Assembly: GCA_942491385.1 (NCBI GenBank)
Contig: CALOAF010000001.1
Location: 1-64,000 of the forward strand
Reading direction: 5' to 3'
DNA: 64,000 nucleotides
From: UBA6170 sp942491385
GTDB taxonomy: Bacteria > Chloroflexota > Anaerolineae > Anaerolineales > Anaerolineaceae
The notes below the pieces were generated by a model. It saw only the letters and a program-made list of their open reading frames with translations, searched no databases and was not told the origin of the DNA. Made by a program: the position numbers and the translations under genes. The number at the start of each line of letters is the position of its first letter. Positions within the stretch are counted from its first letter, which is position 1. Below, one piece after another: positions 28,128 to 37,398 of the stretch.

Positions 28128-28282
28128 AGGTTTTTTTATAACGAATCAGGCGTTTTCCCTTCTACAAATTCGTCATTCATCATTCGTACTTCGTTATGGA
28201 GGCTTCCCAGTTGAAATTTCCCTACCTTAGTCTTATTCGATGTATTTTGCATTAATTTGCCTGCAACAACCAGAGAATTCTT

Positions 28283-31200
28283 TTGAAAAAACGCATTTAC
28301 AGGATCATCAAATATTTGTTCATCATTCTCTTCGTACTGATGGTGACACTGGTCCTGTTATCCCAAATAAAATCGGTGCAAAATGCTGTGGCACAGAAAA
28401 CGATCCAATGGTTCTCTCAAAAAACAGGTACCGAAGTTGTATTGCAGGAATTTCGCTGGCGTAAGTTTAAAAAACTGGAAATAAAAGATTTTCATCTGCT
28501 CGATTTGGAAGGAGATACCCTGGCAGCTATCGGCCATGGGGTCTTGGAGTTTAAACCGTTCTCTTTATTTCACCGAAAAGTCATCCTTACGAATCTTGTC
28601 TTAACCGATGCTTCCGTAAATTTAAAGGCCGATCAAACCGGTGCCCTAAATTTCCAGTACATCCTGGATGCTTTTCCCTCAGGGGACACCGTTTCGACTC
28701 CCGGTACCTGGATGATAAACCCCTTAAAAGTAAATCTGAACCGTATACGCTTTGGCTATTTCGATAAAAAAACGGGAACACAGCTGACAAGTAAAATCGA
28801 TTCACTTACTACAGTTTTCAAAGACCTCAATCTTGAAAATAAACAAATTGATGTGGACCAGCTCGTTTTGAAGCAACCTGAATTACATTACCTTTTCTAT
28901 GCACTACCTGATGCTGTGGTAAAACCTACTGCACCGGACAACAGCATCAACTTTCCTGATCTGGGTTGGGAGATATTGGTTAAAACGTTTGAGGTTCATA
29001 GTGGCGTAATACAATACCGGGAAAAAAGCAACACCAAAACCGTTTCCGGCTTTAACGTGCAAAATATTGCCATCGAAGATTTAGAATTGGATGTTGGCCA
29101 AATTGAAGTGGGACCGAAGGCAATGAGCGCCAATTTAAAATCCCTGACATTAAGAGATCATTCAGGTTTAACCGTCAATCACCTGAGCAGCCAGATTCGT
29201 TTTACAGACAATATGGCAGAATTAGATCAATTTGAACTGCAGACCATTGATTCACAGGTAAAACAGTCCCTTAAGCTTACCTATGCTGATTTTAACAGTC
29301 TGATCAATTTTTCCAATCAAAATAATACCACTGCGTCCCCACAGGTAAAATGGAAGATTACAGATAGTCATATTGACCCAAAGGATATCAATTTAGTCCT
29401 GCCTGGTGCCTTACCTGCTGAGAACAACAAACCCATCGCCATTGATGCAGATCTGGAAGGCTCCACGGATCAATTGTTGATAAAAAACCTTGACATTAAC
29501 CAGGATGGAAACTTGCGCCTGAAAGGCAGCGGACAAGTCAATCATTTATGGAATACTGACTTGTTACATTTTGATCTGGCCATTCATAACTCAAAAGCTG
29601 ACTATCAAAAACTACGGTCATTTTTACCCGCGGGCACCTTACCTCCTGCCCTGAAACAATGGGGAAGTATGGAATTAACGGGATTGCTGAAGGGCCGGTT
29701 ATCTGATTGTCAACTAAACACTATCACTCTTAAAACAGACAGTGGTCCACAAGTCAATTTCAGCAGCCGGATTAAAGGCCTGCCGGAATATAAAACTGCC
29801 CTGTTTGAACTGCAACTGAATAACCTCCGGACCCACCCCGATCATTGGAAAGGTTTCATCACTGAAAGTTTACCTGCATTTGTGGACAGCCTGGGTCGGA
29901 TGACCCTCAAAGGAAATTATACAGGCAGCCTGACGAATTTCAGGACCAACCTTCTGTTAACATCTGAAACAGGTCAGTTACACACCGAGGCAAATTTCAT
30001 TTTCGAACCGGATTACTCCGATGGCTCCTATAGTGGAAATCTTACATTGAAGCAATTTGACCTGGGAATGATGACCGGAGACACCCTGCTGGGAACGGTT
30101 AACTTGCAGGCGGACATTGACGGAAAAGGGATTCAACCGGAAGATTGGGACACCCGAATATCTGCTATCATCAGTGACCTGGCCTATAAAGACTATTCCT
30201 ATGACAGCCTTCATTTGGATGGCCGGTTGAAGTCCTCTGTTTTTGATGGTCTTGTTGTATTAAAGGACCCAAACATAACCTTTGAATATGAAGGTCTGAT
30301 CTCTTTGGAAGATACCATACCTGCTTACCACTTTACCTTAAAGGTAGATACCATCGATTTCAAGGCACTGGGCCTTTCCCGGGAAACGCTAGGCCTAAGT
30401 ACCCGAATGGAGCTCAATTGTACCAATGCCGATGTGGATCAACTTGAAGGCGATCTGGTTATTGATCATTTATCCATCCGCAATGCCGACACCTATTATC
30501 AAACAGACTCTATAAGGATCAGTAGCCATTTGGATACATTGCAGGGCAGGCAGTTACTCGGACAAAGTGATCTATTGTCGTTTGGCATTTCCGGCAACTA
30601 TGAGTTAAGCCAATTGCCGCAAATATGGACCATATGGCTGGATCAATATTTTTTCAGCTCCAAGTTGTTCTTTTCGGAGACATCCGAAAAAAATATTCCC
30701 GGGGCAGATACTTTAGCTGCCCCGCCTACCAATATTACCGCTTTTGTTCACCTTGACGATCCAACTGAATTGACGAGTATATTTTTGCCCCAACTCAAAA
30801 AAATTGATGCCCTCGATGTGACATTGCAATTCGATAACCAACGTGATATTTGGAATATTCACGGCCAGGTAGCGAACCTTGAATATGAAGATTTCAAAAT
30901 AAACGATATTCAGTTAAACTCCATGGCAAATGCAAAGGTATTACAAACCATATTGATGGCCGACAGTTTGCAGGGAGGACCCAACAGGATGCTACTGCAA
31001 CCCGGGCTGGCGCTGGCGCTGCAAAATGACAGTCTGTTTATTAAGGTATCTTCTTCCGTACCGGATTCTGTTTTTTCGGCTATCGGCGGTAATATCACTC
31101 AGGAAACAGGAACACTCACTTTTCATTTTGACGAACAAATTATGATCGGCGGAGAAAATTGGGCCATCGATGAAAATAATCAAATAACCTACGCAAAAAA

Positions 31201-33262
31201 TCAGGAATGGAGTATCCGTCATTTAAATCTCAACAAACAAAAAGAACATATTTATATCGATGGCCAGGGAAATATCGCCGACAGTACCAGCCAGGCTAAT
31301 GTTTCCTTTGACAATTTTGATCTCAATTACCTGGGAATGCTCCTGGGATATCCGGATGGACATGTCGGTGGAATTTTGAATGGGGAAGCAACATTGAGTG
31401 ACATCCAGACCAATCTACATTACAAAGCAGATCTGGACCTTCGGGAATGGACATTCGATACAGTACTTATTGGCAACCTCAATTTGAAGGCTACCCAATT
31501 AATCCATCGCCCTCTGATCAAAATGGAGGCCAGTCTCGGCGGGGCGGGATCGACCATTCGTGCCAGTGGCCAATATGATATTGATCAAAGGCAATTTGAT
31601 GCTATCGCCGAGGTTGAAAAACTGGAAATGCGGGTCCTGGATCCTTTTGTTGAGGGATTGATCCATGACAGCGAAGGATACCTGAATGGACAATTTAATC
31701 TCAGGGGAAGTCCGGAAAGACCCATATTAAACGGCACCTTATCATTGAACAAGCTAAAAACCGTCATTGATTATGTAAATACTACCTACAACATTGATTC
31801 GGGAACCATACTTTTAAACGAAAAAGAAATTGATTTTGGAACAATCCAGATGACGGATATTACCAACAGGATCAATGCTCCAACAGTAAACGACCATCGC
31901 CCAAAGGCCACCCTGAGCGGCAAGGTAAAACACCAGTTTTTCGATGAAATAAATATGGATTTACGGTTTAAAACCGATCGGTTTCAATTCCTGAACACCA
32001 CAGCCAAGGACAATGAACTTTTCTATGGCTCCCTGCTTTTGAAAACAGATATTTTCATCACCGGTCCGGTAGCCAATCCTGCTTTCAACATTAATGCCCG
32101 CACAGAACCAGGAACCCGGTTTTTTGTGGTCCCCCTCACAGAAGAACAGGTCATTTCCAGGGAAGATTTCATTGTATTTGGCAAACCGGAACTGGACAGT
32201 CTGGGCAGAGATACCAGTTACTTAAAAAACTACAAAATCACGGCTCCCGGCATTGACCTCCAACTCAACCTGGAATTAACCCCTGATGCCGAACTGCAGG
32301 TGATTATAGATCCCGTTACCGGTGACAAACTCATTTGCAGCGGCCGCTCAGCGATCACTCTTGAAATGGACAGGGCAGGTAATGTATCCCTTATTGGCGA
32401 TTACAATATCACCTCCGGTAAATATACCTTCAACTATGAACAGTTGTTAAAAAGAGAATTTAACATCACAGAAGGGAGCAACATTGTGTTTAACGGTGAT
32501 CCGCTCCAGGCAAAACTCGACCTGACAGCCACTTATGAAACGCGGGTAAACCTCACTGACCTGGTTCCGGATTATACCTCAACGCTTAATCAACGTGCCA
32601 ATGTACAGGTACAAATGAACATAAAAGGAGACTTGATAAAACCGGTTTTGACCTTTGACATCCGTTTACCCGGCAACGTCCAGGGATCACTGGCTGAGGC
32701 GGCAAAAGTCCGCCTGGAGCAAATCCGAAACAATGAAACAGAATTGAATACACAGGTTTTTGGTTTATTACTTTTCAATAGTTTTTTGAGCAGTGCCAAT
32801 AATAATGGCTCTGTTTCCAATGCCGGGGAAGCAGTATTGTTATCCAGTGTAAGTAAATTGATTACCAATCAATTGAATAATTTTGCTAACAAACTGATCA
32901 AAGGTGTGGACCTTACACTTGGCGTAGATGCTTATAAACCTACAGAAGAAGGAGCCCTTAATGAAGGAGTCACCACAGAAGTACAACTCGGGGTATCCAA
33001 ACGAGTGTTTAACGACCGTTTAGCGATCAAAGTTGGCGGCAACCTCAATGTAGGTGCCTCCAGGGAAAACGAAGAGGTACTGACTGCTTTCACCAGTGAC
33101 TTCGCTCTGGAATATTCTTTAACACCTTCCGGGAATTATGTACTCAGGGTTTACCGGCAAAGTGATTATGATGCTGTCAATGAAGGTAATGTTACCCGAA
33201 CAGGAGCTGGTATTTCTATCAAAAAGAAATTTAAAAACAAGCAGCGAAAACGAAAAAAATAA
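28283..33262 (+). CDS. tamB: Translocation/assembly module TamB
   Basis: 1659 residues starting at TTG 28283 (KKRIYRIIKYLFIILF after the start). An N-terminal membrane anchor (about 10-28) precedes a very long AsmA-like/beta-taco region expected to span the periplasm. The C-terminal part (~1250-1650; YNITSGKYTFNYEQLLKREFNI) is the DUF490/TamB domain. TamB proteins help insert outer-membrane proteins or move phospholipids to the outer membrane. Its stop codon overlaps the next ATG by one base (TAATG), so it is translationally coupled to tamL. Confidence 0.92.
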   Translation: MKKRIYRIIKYLFIILFVLMVTLVLLSQIKSVQNAVAQKTIQWFSQKTGTEVVLQEFRWRKFKKLEIKDFHLLDLEGDTLAAIGHGVLEFKPFSLFHRKVILTNLVLTDASVNLKADQTGALNFQYILDAFPSGDTVSTPGTWMINPLKVNLNRIRFGYFDKKTGTQLTSKIDSLTTVFKDLNLENKQIDVDQLVLKQPELHYLFYALPDAVVKPTAPDNSINFPDLGWEILVKTFEVHSGVIQYREKSNTKTVSGFNVQNIAIEDLELDVGQIEVGPKAMSANLKSLTLRDHSGLTVNHLSSQIRFTDNMAELDQFELQTIDSQVKQSLKLTYADFNSLINFSNQNNTTASPQVKWKITDSHIDPKDINLVLPGALPAENNKPIAIDADLEGSTDQLLIKNLDINQDGNLRLKGSGQVNHLWNTDLLHFDLAIHNSKADYQKLRSFLPAGTLPPALKQWGSMELTGLLKGRLSDCQLNTITLKTDSGPQVNFSSRIKGLPEYKTALFELQLNNLRTHPDHWKGFITESLPAFVDSLGRMTLKGNYTGSLTNFRTNLLLTSETGQLHTEANFIFEPDYSDGSYSGNLTLKQFDLGMMTGDTLLGTVNLQADIDGKGIQPEDWDTRISAIISDLAYKDYSYDSLHLDGRLKSSVFDGLVVLKDPNITFEYEGLISLEDTIPAYHFTLKVDTIDFKALGLSRETLGLSTRMELNCTNADVDQLEGDLVIDHLSIRNADTYYQTDSIRISSHLDTLQGRQLLGQSDLLSFGISGNYELSQLPQIWTIWLDQYFFSSKLFFSETSEKNIPGADTLAAPPTNITAFVHLDDPTELTSIFLPQLKKIDALDVTLQFDNQRDIWNIHGQVANLEYEDFKINDIQLNSMANAKVLQTILMADSLQGGPNRMLLQPGLALALQNDSLFIKVSSSVPDSVFSAIGGNITQETGTLTFHFDEQIMIGGENWAIDENNQITYAKNQEWSIRHLNLNKQKEHIYIDGQGNIADSTSQANVSFDNFDLNYLGMLLGYPDGHVGGILNGEATLSDIQTNLHYKADLDLREWTFDTVLIGNLNLKATQLIHRPLIKMEASLGGAGSTIRASGQYDIDQRQFDAIAEVEKLEMRVLDPFVEGLIHDSEGYLNGQFNLRGSPERPILNGTLSLNKLKTVIDYVNTTYNIDSGTILLNEKEIDFGTIQMTDITNRINAPTVNDHRPKATLSGKVKHQFFDEINMDLRFKTDRFQFLNTTAKDNELFYGSLLLKTDIFITGPVANPAFNINARTEPGTRFFVVPLTEEQVISREDFIVFGKPELDSLGRDTSYLKNYKITAPGIDLQLNLELTPDAELQVIIDPVTGDKLICSGRSAITLEMDRAGNVSLIGDYNITSGKYTFNYEQLLKREFNITEGSNIVFNGDPLQAKLDLTATYETRVNLTDLVPDYTSTLNQRANVQVQMNIKGDLIKPVLTFDIRLPGNVQGSLAEAAKVRLEQIRNNETELNTQVFGLLLFNSFLSSANNNGSVSNAGEAVLLSSVSKLITNQLNNFANKLIKGVDLTLGVDAYKPTEEGALNEGVTTEVQLGVSKRVFNDRLAIKVGGNLNVGASRENEEVLTAFTSDFALEYSLTPSGNYVLRVYRQSDYDAVNEGNVTRTGAGISIKKKFKNKQRKRKK

Positions 33263-35559
33263 TGGCGCTTCAGGGACATACCATAACTCACCTTCATTTT
33301 ATCATCCTGCTATTAGTGGTCGTGCTACTGGGAGCCTGTACCCCAGCGCGCCATTTGAAACAAGGGTCAAAATTATTTGAAGGGTCCACCGTTACTTTGG
33401 CCAAACCCAATGCCATACAAAATAAAAAAGCCCTGAAAGAAGAGCTGGTCTACCAGGTTCGTCCCAAAGCCAACAGCCCGTTTCGGTTATGGATCTTCAA
33501 CCAGTTGAAAGAACCCAAAAAACAAAAAGGGTTAAAGTATTTACTCAAATATAAAATTGGGGAACCCCCTGTTATTTTTGATTACAAACTATCGAACCGC
33601 AGCAAGCTGGTCATGGAGAAATATCTGAGTGACAACGGCTACCTCAATGCCCGGGTGAACCTGGATACTATTGATAAATTAAAAAGTGTACAAACGGTTT
33701 ATACCGTCTTTGCACCCAAAAGGTATCGAATCCGGGAAATTATTCTCCCCTCCGGAAACACGGTATTGGATACCCTGACCCGGAATAATCAACAACAATC
33801 CTTTTTGAAAAAGGGAAGTATATACCGTACCCGAAACCTCGATGCAGAAAGAACCCGTTTGGTCAATATTGCTACACGGAATGGGTATTTTGGCCTGACA
33901 CAAAACGATATTTATTATTATGTTGATACTACTCAACATCCGGAAATGGTCGATATTTACCTGGAATGGAAGCGATCTGGCGAGGAGGAAGACATCAAAC
34001 AATACAAACTCGGAACAACCACCGTTTTTGCCACCCATGCACTGACGAATATTGCAGATCAATCTCCTGATACTATCCGGTACAGCGACCTGACGATCAT
34101 TGAAAATTATTACTTTCTTAAAAACCAATTGCTGTACAGAGCGATCAGCGGACGCCAGGGTGATTTGTATAATGGCCAGCAACAACTCGGCAACATCAAT
34201 TACCTGCAAAACCTGGAAGTCTATAAATTAATCAATTTACGTTATCAACAGCGAGCCATCGGTGACCAGCTTTTTCTCGATCGTTATTTTTATTTAATGC
34301 CTGCTCAAGTCAGGGATTTGCGTTTTGATTTTGAGACCAATACCAGGTCCGGGAGTTTTTTGGGTATATCCACTTCCGTTAATTATGCCCATAAAAACTG
34401 GCTGGGGGGAGCAGAACGACTGGATTTGAGCTTTTCTGTGGGAGGGGAAACCCAGTTGGGCAACACCACAAAATTCATCAACACCCTGCTGATTTCCGCC
34501 ACGGCATCCATTTCGCTTCCCAAATTATTAGTGCCTTTTAAAATAAAACGACTTTACAAAGACGCTGTACCGCGAACCCGCTTCACACTATCGGATGCCT
34601 ACCAGATCCGGAATGGTTTTTTTACGACCAACACCCTCACGGCAGAAGCTACTTACGACTGGCGGTCGAGCAAAAAATGGCAACATTTGTTTACCCCGGT
34701 CTCCATTATCCAGACCAATACCTTCAATATTACAGAAGCTTTCCAGACAGAGCTGGATGCCGACAGGCGACTCCGGGAAAGTTTTGACAATATACTGATC
34801 CCCGGTGGCAGTTATCAATTCATCCATTCCACCCAGGAAATTCAAAAAATACAACCTTATTATTCCTGGTCAGGCACCTTTGAATTGGCTGGAAATATTC
34901 CTGACCTGGTAACCAAAACACTTAATCCGAATCAATCTGAATACACGATTTTGGGCGTGCCTTTTGCGCAATTCGTAAGGTTATACACTGACTTCAGGTA
35001 TTATCATCAACGCAGATCACATACCTGGGCATTTCGCTTAGGTACGGGCATGATCACTGCTTACGGAAATTCAACAGTAGCCCCTTATGCCAAACAATTT
35101 TATATTGGCGGCTCCAACAGTCTGAGAGCATTCCGACTTCGGGAACTGGGTCCCGGAAGTTACATCAATCCGGCAGCAAACAATCAGAACTTTTTTGATC
35201 AGACTGGAGATATAAAAATCGAATTCAATGCAGAATACCGCTTCAATATAGCCTCCTATTTAAAAGGAGCGGCTTTTATTGATGCAGGGAATATCTGGTT
35301 GATCAAAGATACTATCGGAGCCAATGCTGATGGCAAGTTTTCTCCTTCTACATTTTACAAAGAGATCGCGGTAGGAACCGGGATCGGATTGCGCGTAGAT
35401 TTCGAATATTTCGTCATCCGCCTGGATGGGGCCTTCCCTATCCGGAAGCCAGTTGAAGATACCGGTTTTCAATGGACTTTTGACCAATTGAATTTTGCCA
35501 GTGCCTCGTGGCGTTCTCAAAATATCGTTTTCCACCTGGCGATTGGTTATCCTTTTTAA
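33262..35559 (+). CDS. tamL: TamL, lipoprotein BamA/TamA-family outer-membrane protein
   Basis: 765 residues. The lipobox LLGAC near residue 30 marks a lipoprotein, which is how TamA-family proteins appear in Bacteroidota (TamL). POTRA-like repeats occupy about 35-340 and a 16-strand surface-antigen barrel the rest, with the lid motif GGSNSLRAFRLRELGPGSY and a C-terminal aromatic strand (IVFHLAIGYPF). It should act with TamB at the outer membrane. Only 35 bp separate it from the convergent regulator gene; no hairpin was seen there. Confidence 0.9.
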   Translation: MALQGHTITHLHFIILLLVVVLLGACTPARHLKQGSKLFEGSTVTLAKPNAIQNKKALKEELVYQVRPKANSPFRLWIFNQLKEPKKQKGLKYLLKYKIGEPPVIFDYKLSNRSKLVMEKYLSDNGYLNARVNLDTIDKLKSVQTVYTVFAPKRYRIREIILPSGNTVLDTLTRNNQQQSFLKKGSIYRTRNLDAERTRLVNIATRNGYFGLTQNDIYYYVDTTQHPEMVDIYLEWKRSGEEEDIKQYKLGTTTVFATHALTNIADQSPDTIRYSDLTIIENYYFLKNQLLYRAISGRQGDLYNGQQQLGNINYLQNLEVYKLINLRYQQRAIGDQLFLDRYFYLMPAQVRDLRFDFETNTRSGSFLGISTSVNYAHKNWLGGAERLDLSFSVGGETQLGNTTKFINTLLISATASISLPKLLVPFKIKRLYKDAVPRTRFTLSDAYQIRNGFFTTNTLTAEATYDWRSSKKWQHLFTPVSIIQTNTFNITEAFQTELDADRRLRESFDNILIPGGSYQFIHSTQEIQKIQPYYSWSGTFELAGNIPDLVTKTLNPNQSEYTILGVPFAQFVRLYTDFRYYHQRRSHTWAFRLGTGMITAYGNSTVAPYAKQFYIGGSNSLRAFRLRELGPGSYINPAANNQNFFDQTGDIKIEFNAEYRFNIASYLKGAAFIDAGNIWLIKDTIGANADGKFSPSTFYKEIAVGTGIGLRVDFEYFVIRLDGAFPIRKPVEDTGFQWTFDQLNFASASWRSQNIVFHLAIGYPF

Positions 35560-35594
35560 GATTTTTATTCCAAACAGGAAAAACATCCTCCTTT

Positions 35595-36449
35595 TTAGGC
35601 TTCTAACCTATACCCTACCCCGTGAACGGATTTAATTTGCACGCTATCGTCAGCTTTGAGCAATTTCCTTAAGCGGGAGATAAATACATCCAGGCTGCGG
35701 CCGACAATAACGCCTTCGTCGCCCCAAACTTCTGCGATAAGGGTATCGCGGGTGATTACTTCATTGGCATGATTGACCAGGTAATTCAGCAATTTATTCT
35801 CCCGAAACGTGAGGGATTTTACTTCCCCATCCAGCAGGAGTTGTTGGTTTTGAGGATCATATTCAAAACGTCCCAGGGCGGCATATCCATCCCTGATATC
35901 CGCATCGGCTTCCGGGCCTTTATTCCTTCGCCAATAGATACCAAAACCCGTCAGGACCACCAGTAGTACGACCATTGATATGATGGAAGTTTGTTTTTTG
36001 GGAACGGACTGTGAAGGCATTTCAATGGTCAAAACGATATTATTACAACCCGACCATGTATCCCTCCCCTTACACGCAACTGCGCCGGAATTAAAGGCAA
36101 GTCTATTGTAGCCAAGAATAATAATACTATCCCCGCATTCGCTGATAGACACGTGATAATCTTGTTCTATTTCAAAATTCAGAAATGCCTGATGGAGTAA
36201 TGTCGGCAATGTATCGTAATTAAAGGAGTGCTCCATCCTGAGGGAAAATTCACCCTGACCGATTACTTCCACCGGAGGAACCTGCGATTGATGATCCCCT
36301 GCTATTTGTAATAGTTGATGCCCCACCTGGCGCAAGGCCAGATTTACCTTTTCTGAAAATTTATCGCTGCCGCCCGGAGTGGTGGCGCGCAAGGTAGTCA
36401 GGGCCAGTATCAGGCACAACAAAGAAATAATTACTTGCTTCATGAACAC
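35595..36449 (-). CDS. Membrane-tethered winged-helix regulator with signal peptide (C-terminal OmpR-type DNA-binding domain)
   Basis: 284 residues; ATG 36449, or 36443 (MKQ), both give the same signal peptide (ending near LRAT). Residues ~25-150 are extracytoplasmic and hold three cysteines (SECGDS, AVACKGRD, SGCNN). A single helix at ~155-172 (IISMVVLLVVLTGFGIYW, then RRNK) crosses the inner membrane. Residues ~190-284 are an OmpR/PhoB winged helix (LTFRENKLLNYLVNHANEV, VDVF-RLRKLL, IKSVHGVGYRLEA). The DNA-binding domain is at the C-terminus in the cytoplasm, the mirror image of ToxR/CadC, whose winged helix is N-terminal. Phased TTTAC repeats lie in the 167-bp gap to the divergent secreted-protein gene. 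Confidence 0.8.
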   Translation of the reverse strand: MFMKQVIISLLCLILALTTLRATTPGGSDKFSEKVNLALRQVGHQLLQIAGDHQSQVPPVEVIGQGEFSLRMEHSFNYDTLPTLLHQAFLNFEIEQDYHVSISECGDSIIILGYNRLAFNSGAVACKGRDTWSGCNNIVLTIEMPSQSVPKKQTSIISMVVLLVVLTGFGIYWRRNKGPEADADIRDGYAALGRFEYDPQNQQLLLDGEVKSLTFRENKLLNYLVNHANEVITRDTLIAEVWGDEGVIVGRSLDVFISRLRKLLKADDSVQIKSVHGVGYRLEA

Positions 36450-36452
36450 AAA

Positions 36453-36510
36453 TTTACCGGTATTTACCTTTAATAAAAACTCTTTTACATTTCGTTTACA
36501 TTGTTTTACA
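36453..36510. promoter_or_regulatory. Phased TTTACM repeats, probable OmpR/PhoB-type operator
   Basis: TTTAC[A/C] occurs at 36453, 36463, 36484, 36495 and 36505, i.e. steps of 10, 21, 11 and 10 bp, all on one face of the helix with one slot empty. OmpR/PhoB proteins bind such direct repeats at ~11 bp. The array starts 4 bp from the regulator gene and ends 32 bp before a CACCTTTG box (36542-36549, one base from TAnnTTTG) for the divergent gene. Confidence 0.65.
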
Positions 36511-36616
36511 AGGATTTATGGTTTCTCCGATGGTTCTGCTCCACCTTTGTAGTATTCGAAAATACCAGAAAGGAATTTTTATCATTAATATTTTTTAACC
36601 ATAAAATTCAATACCC

Positions 36617-37087
36617 ATGCAATTTTTAAATCTGATCATTGGCGCATTGTTATTCGTTTCCGCCTCCGTTACCTCCGGGGCACAGTCTCAGTCATCCAAT
36701 ATTTTTTCTCCTTTAATTTTCAAATCAAACACCTGCGCAAAAACTTATAATGACTGCGCTGCCATAATTTACAATGGCCGTGTCTTGGTCGATAAGTACT
36801 CGCCGGAAGGGAAATGCCAACTGGAAATGGGGATGACAGGTTTGATTTCAGTAGCAGCTGTTCAATTAGGAGAATGCAACAAGGTTGGTCAAAACATCGA
36901 CTTTCGGGTGGCGGTAAAAAATGACCGCACCAATACCCTCTGGATGTATTCAGAAGATACTTTTCGTGAAGTGCTCCTGGAAGATATCCTGAAAAAATGT
37001 GAAAAAGGGGACCGTATTATCATCATGACCGTAGATCAGAAGTATTCCCTTCCGCATCATGAGATCGAATTGCTGTCAGGATGCTAA
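36617..37087 (+). CDS. Small Cys-rich secreted protein, unknown
   Basis: 156 residues. A signal peptide (1-22, ending SGAQ) is followed by a compact domain with seven cysteines (NTCAKTYNDC, GKCQL, GECNK, KKCEKG and a C-terminal SGC). No family was recognised. The even spacing of cysteines suggests disulfides in the periplasm or outside. It is divergent from the membrane-tethered regulator, and the repeat array lies between them, so the regulator probably controls it. Confidence 0.75.
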   Translation: MQFLNLIIGALLFVSASVTSGAQSQSSNIFSPLIFKSNTCAKTYNDCAAIIYNGRVLVDKYSPEGKCQLEMGMTGLISVAAVQLGECNKVGQNIDFRVAVKNDRTNTLWMYSEDTFREVLLEDILKKCEKGDRIIIMTVDQKYSLPHHEIELLSGC

Positions 37088-37398
37088 AAAATATAACCCC
37101 GTACATGCTGAACAAATGTTTCAGGGGCTTGGTATTGCCGGGCCCCTGATGATTTTGGACCAACCTGATTCAGAAAGGGTTTTGTAATATTACATCTACC
37201 TGGCAATGGTTCAATTCTAAACAAAGCTTTCCCCACTTTTATTCAGAATCTTTTACCCCCAACATTGCCCTAAGGCAGAAAACAACGTCTATCTTCCCTA
37301 CAGCCAGCCACTGCTACTTTCTCCAATTAGTCCTGTTTATATAAAAAAGTTGTTCGAAAAAAACAATACCTTGTGCAGTTGAGTATCGTATCAAATTT
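37088..37398. other. Intergenic region before the HTCS gene
   Basis: 311 bp. A hairpin CAGGGGC...GCCCCTG at 37122-37149 follows the 36617 gene but lacks a T run, so it is only a weak terminator candidate. Nothing else was recognised. Confidence 0.5.

Noticed and set aside
35560..35594. Terminator between tamL and the regulator
   Set aside because: Sequence is T- and A-rich but forms no stable stem.
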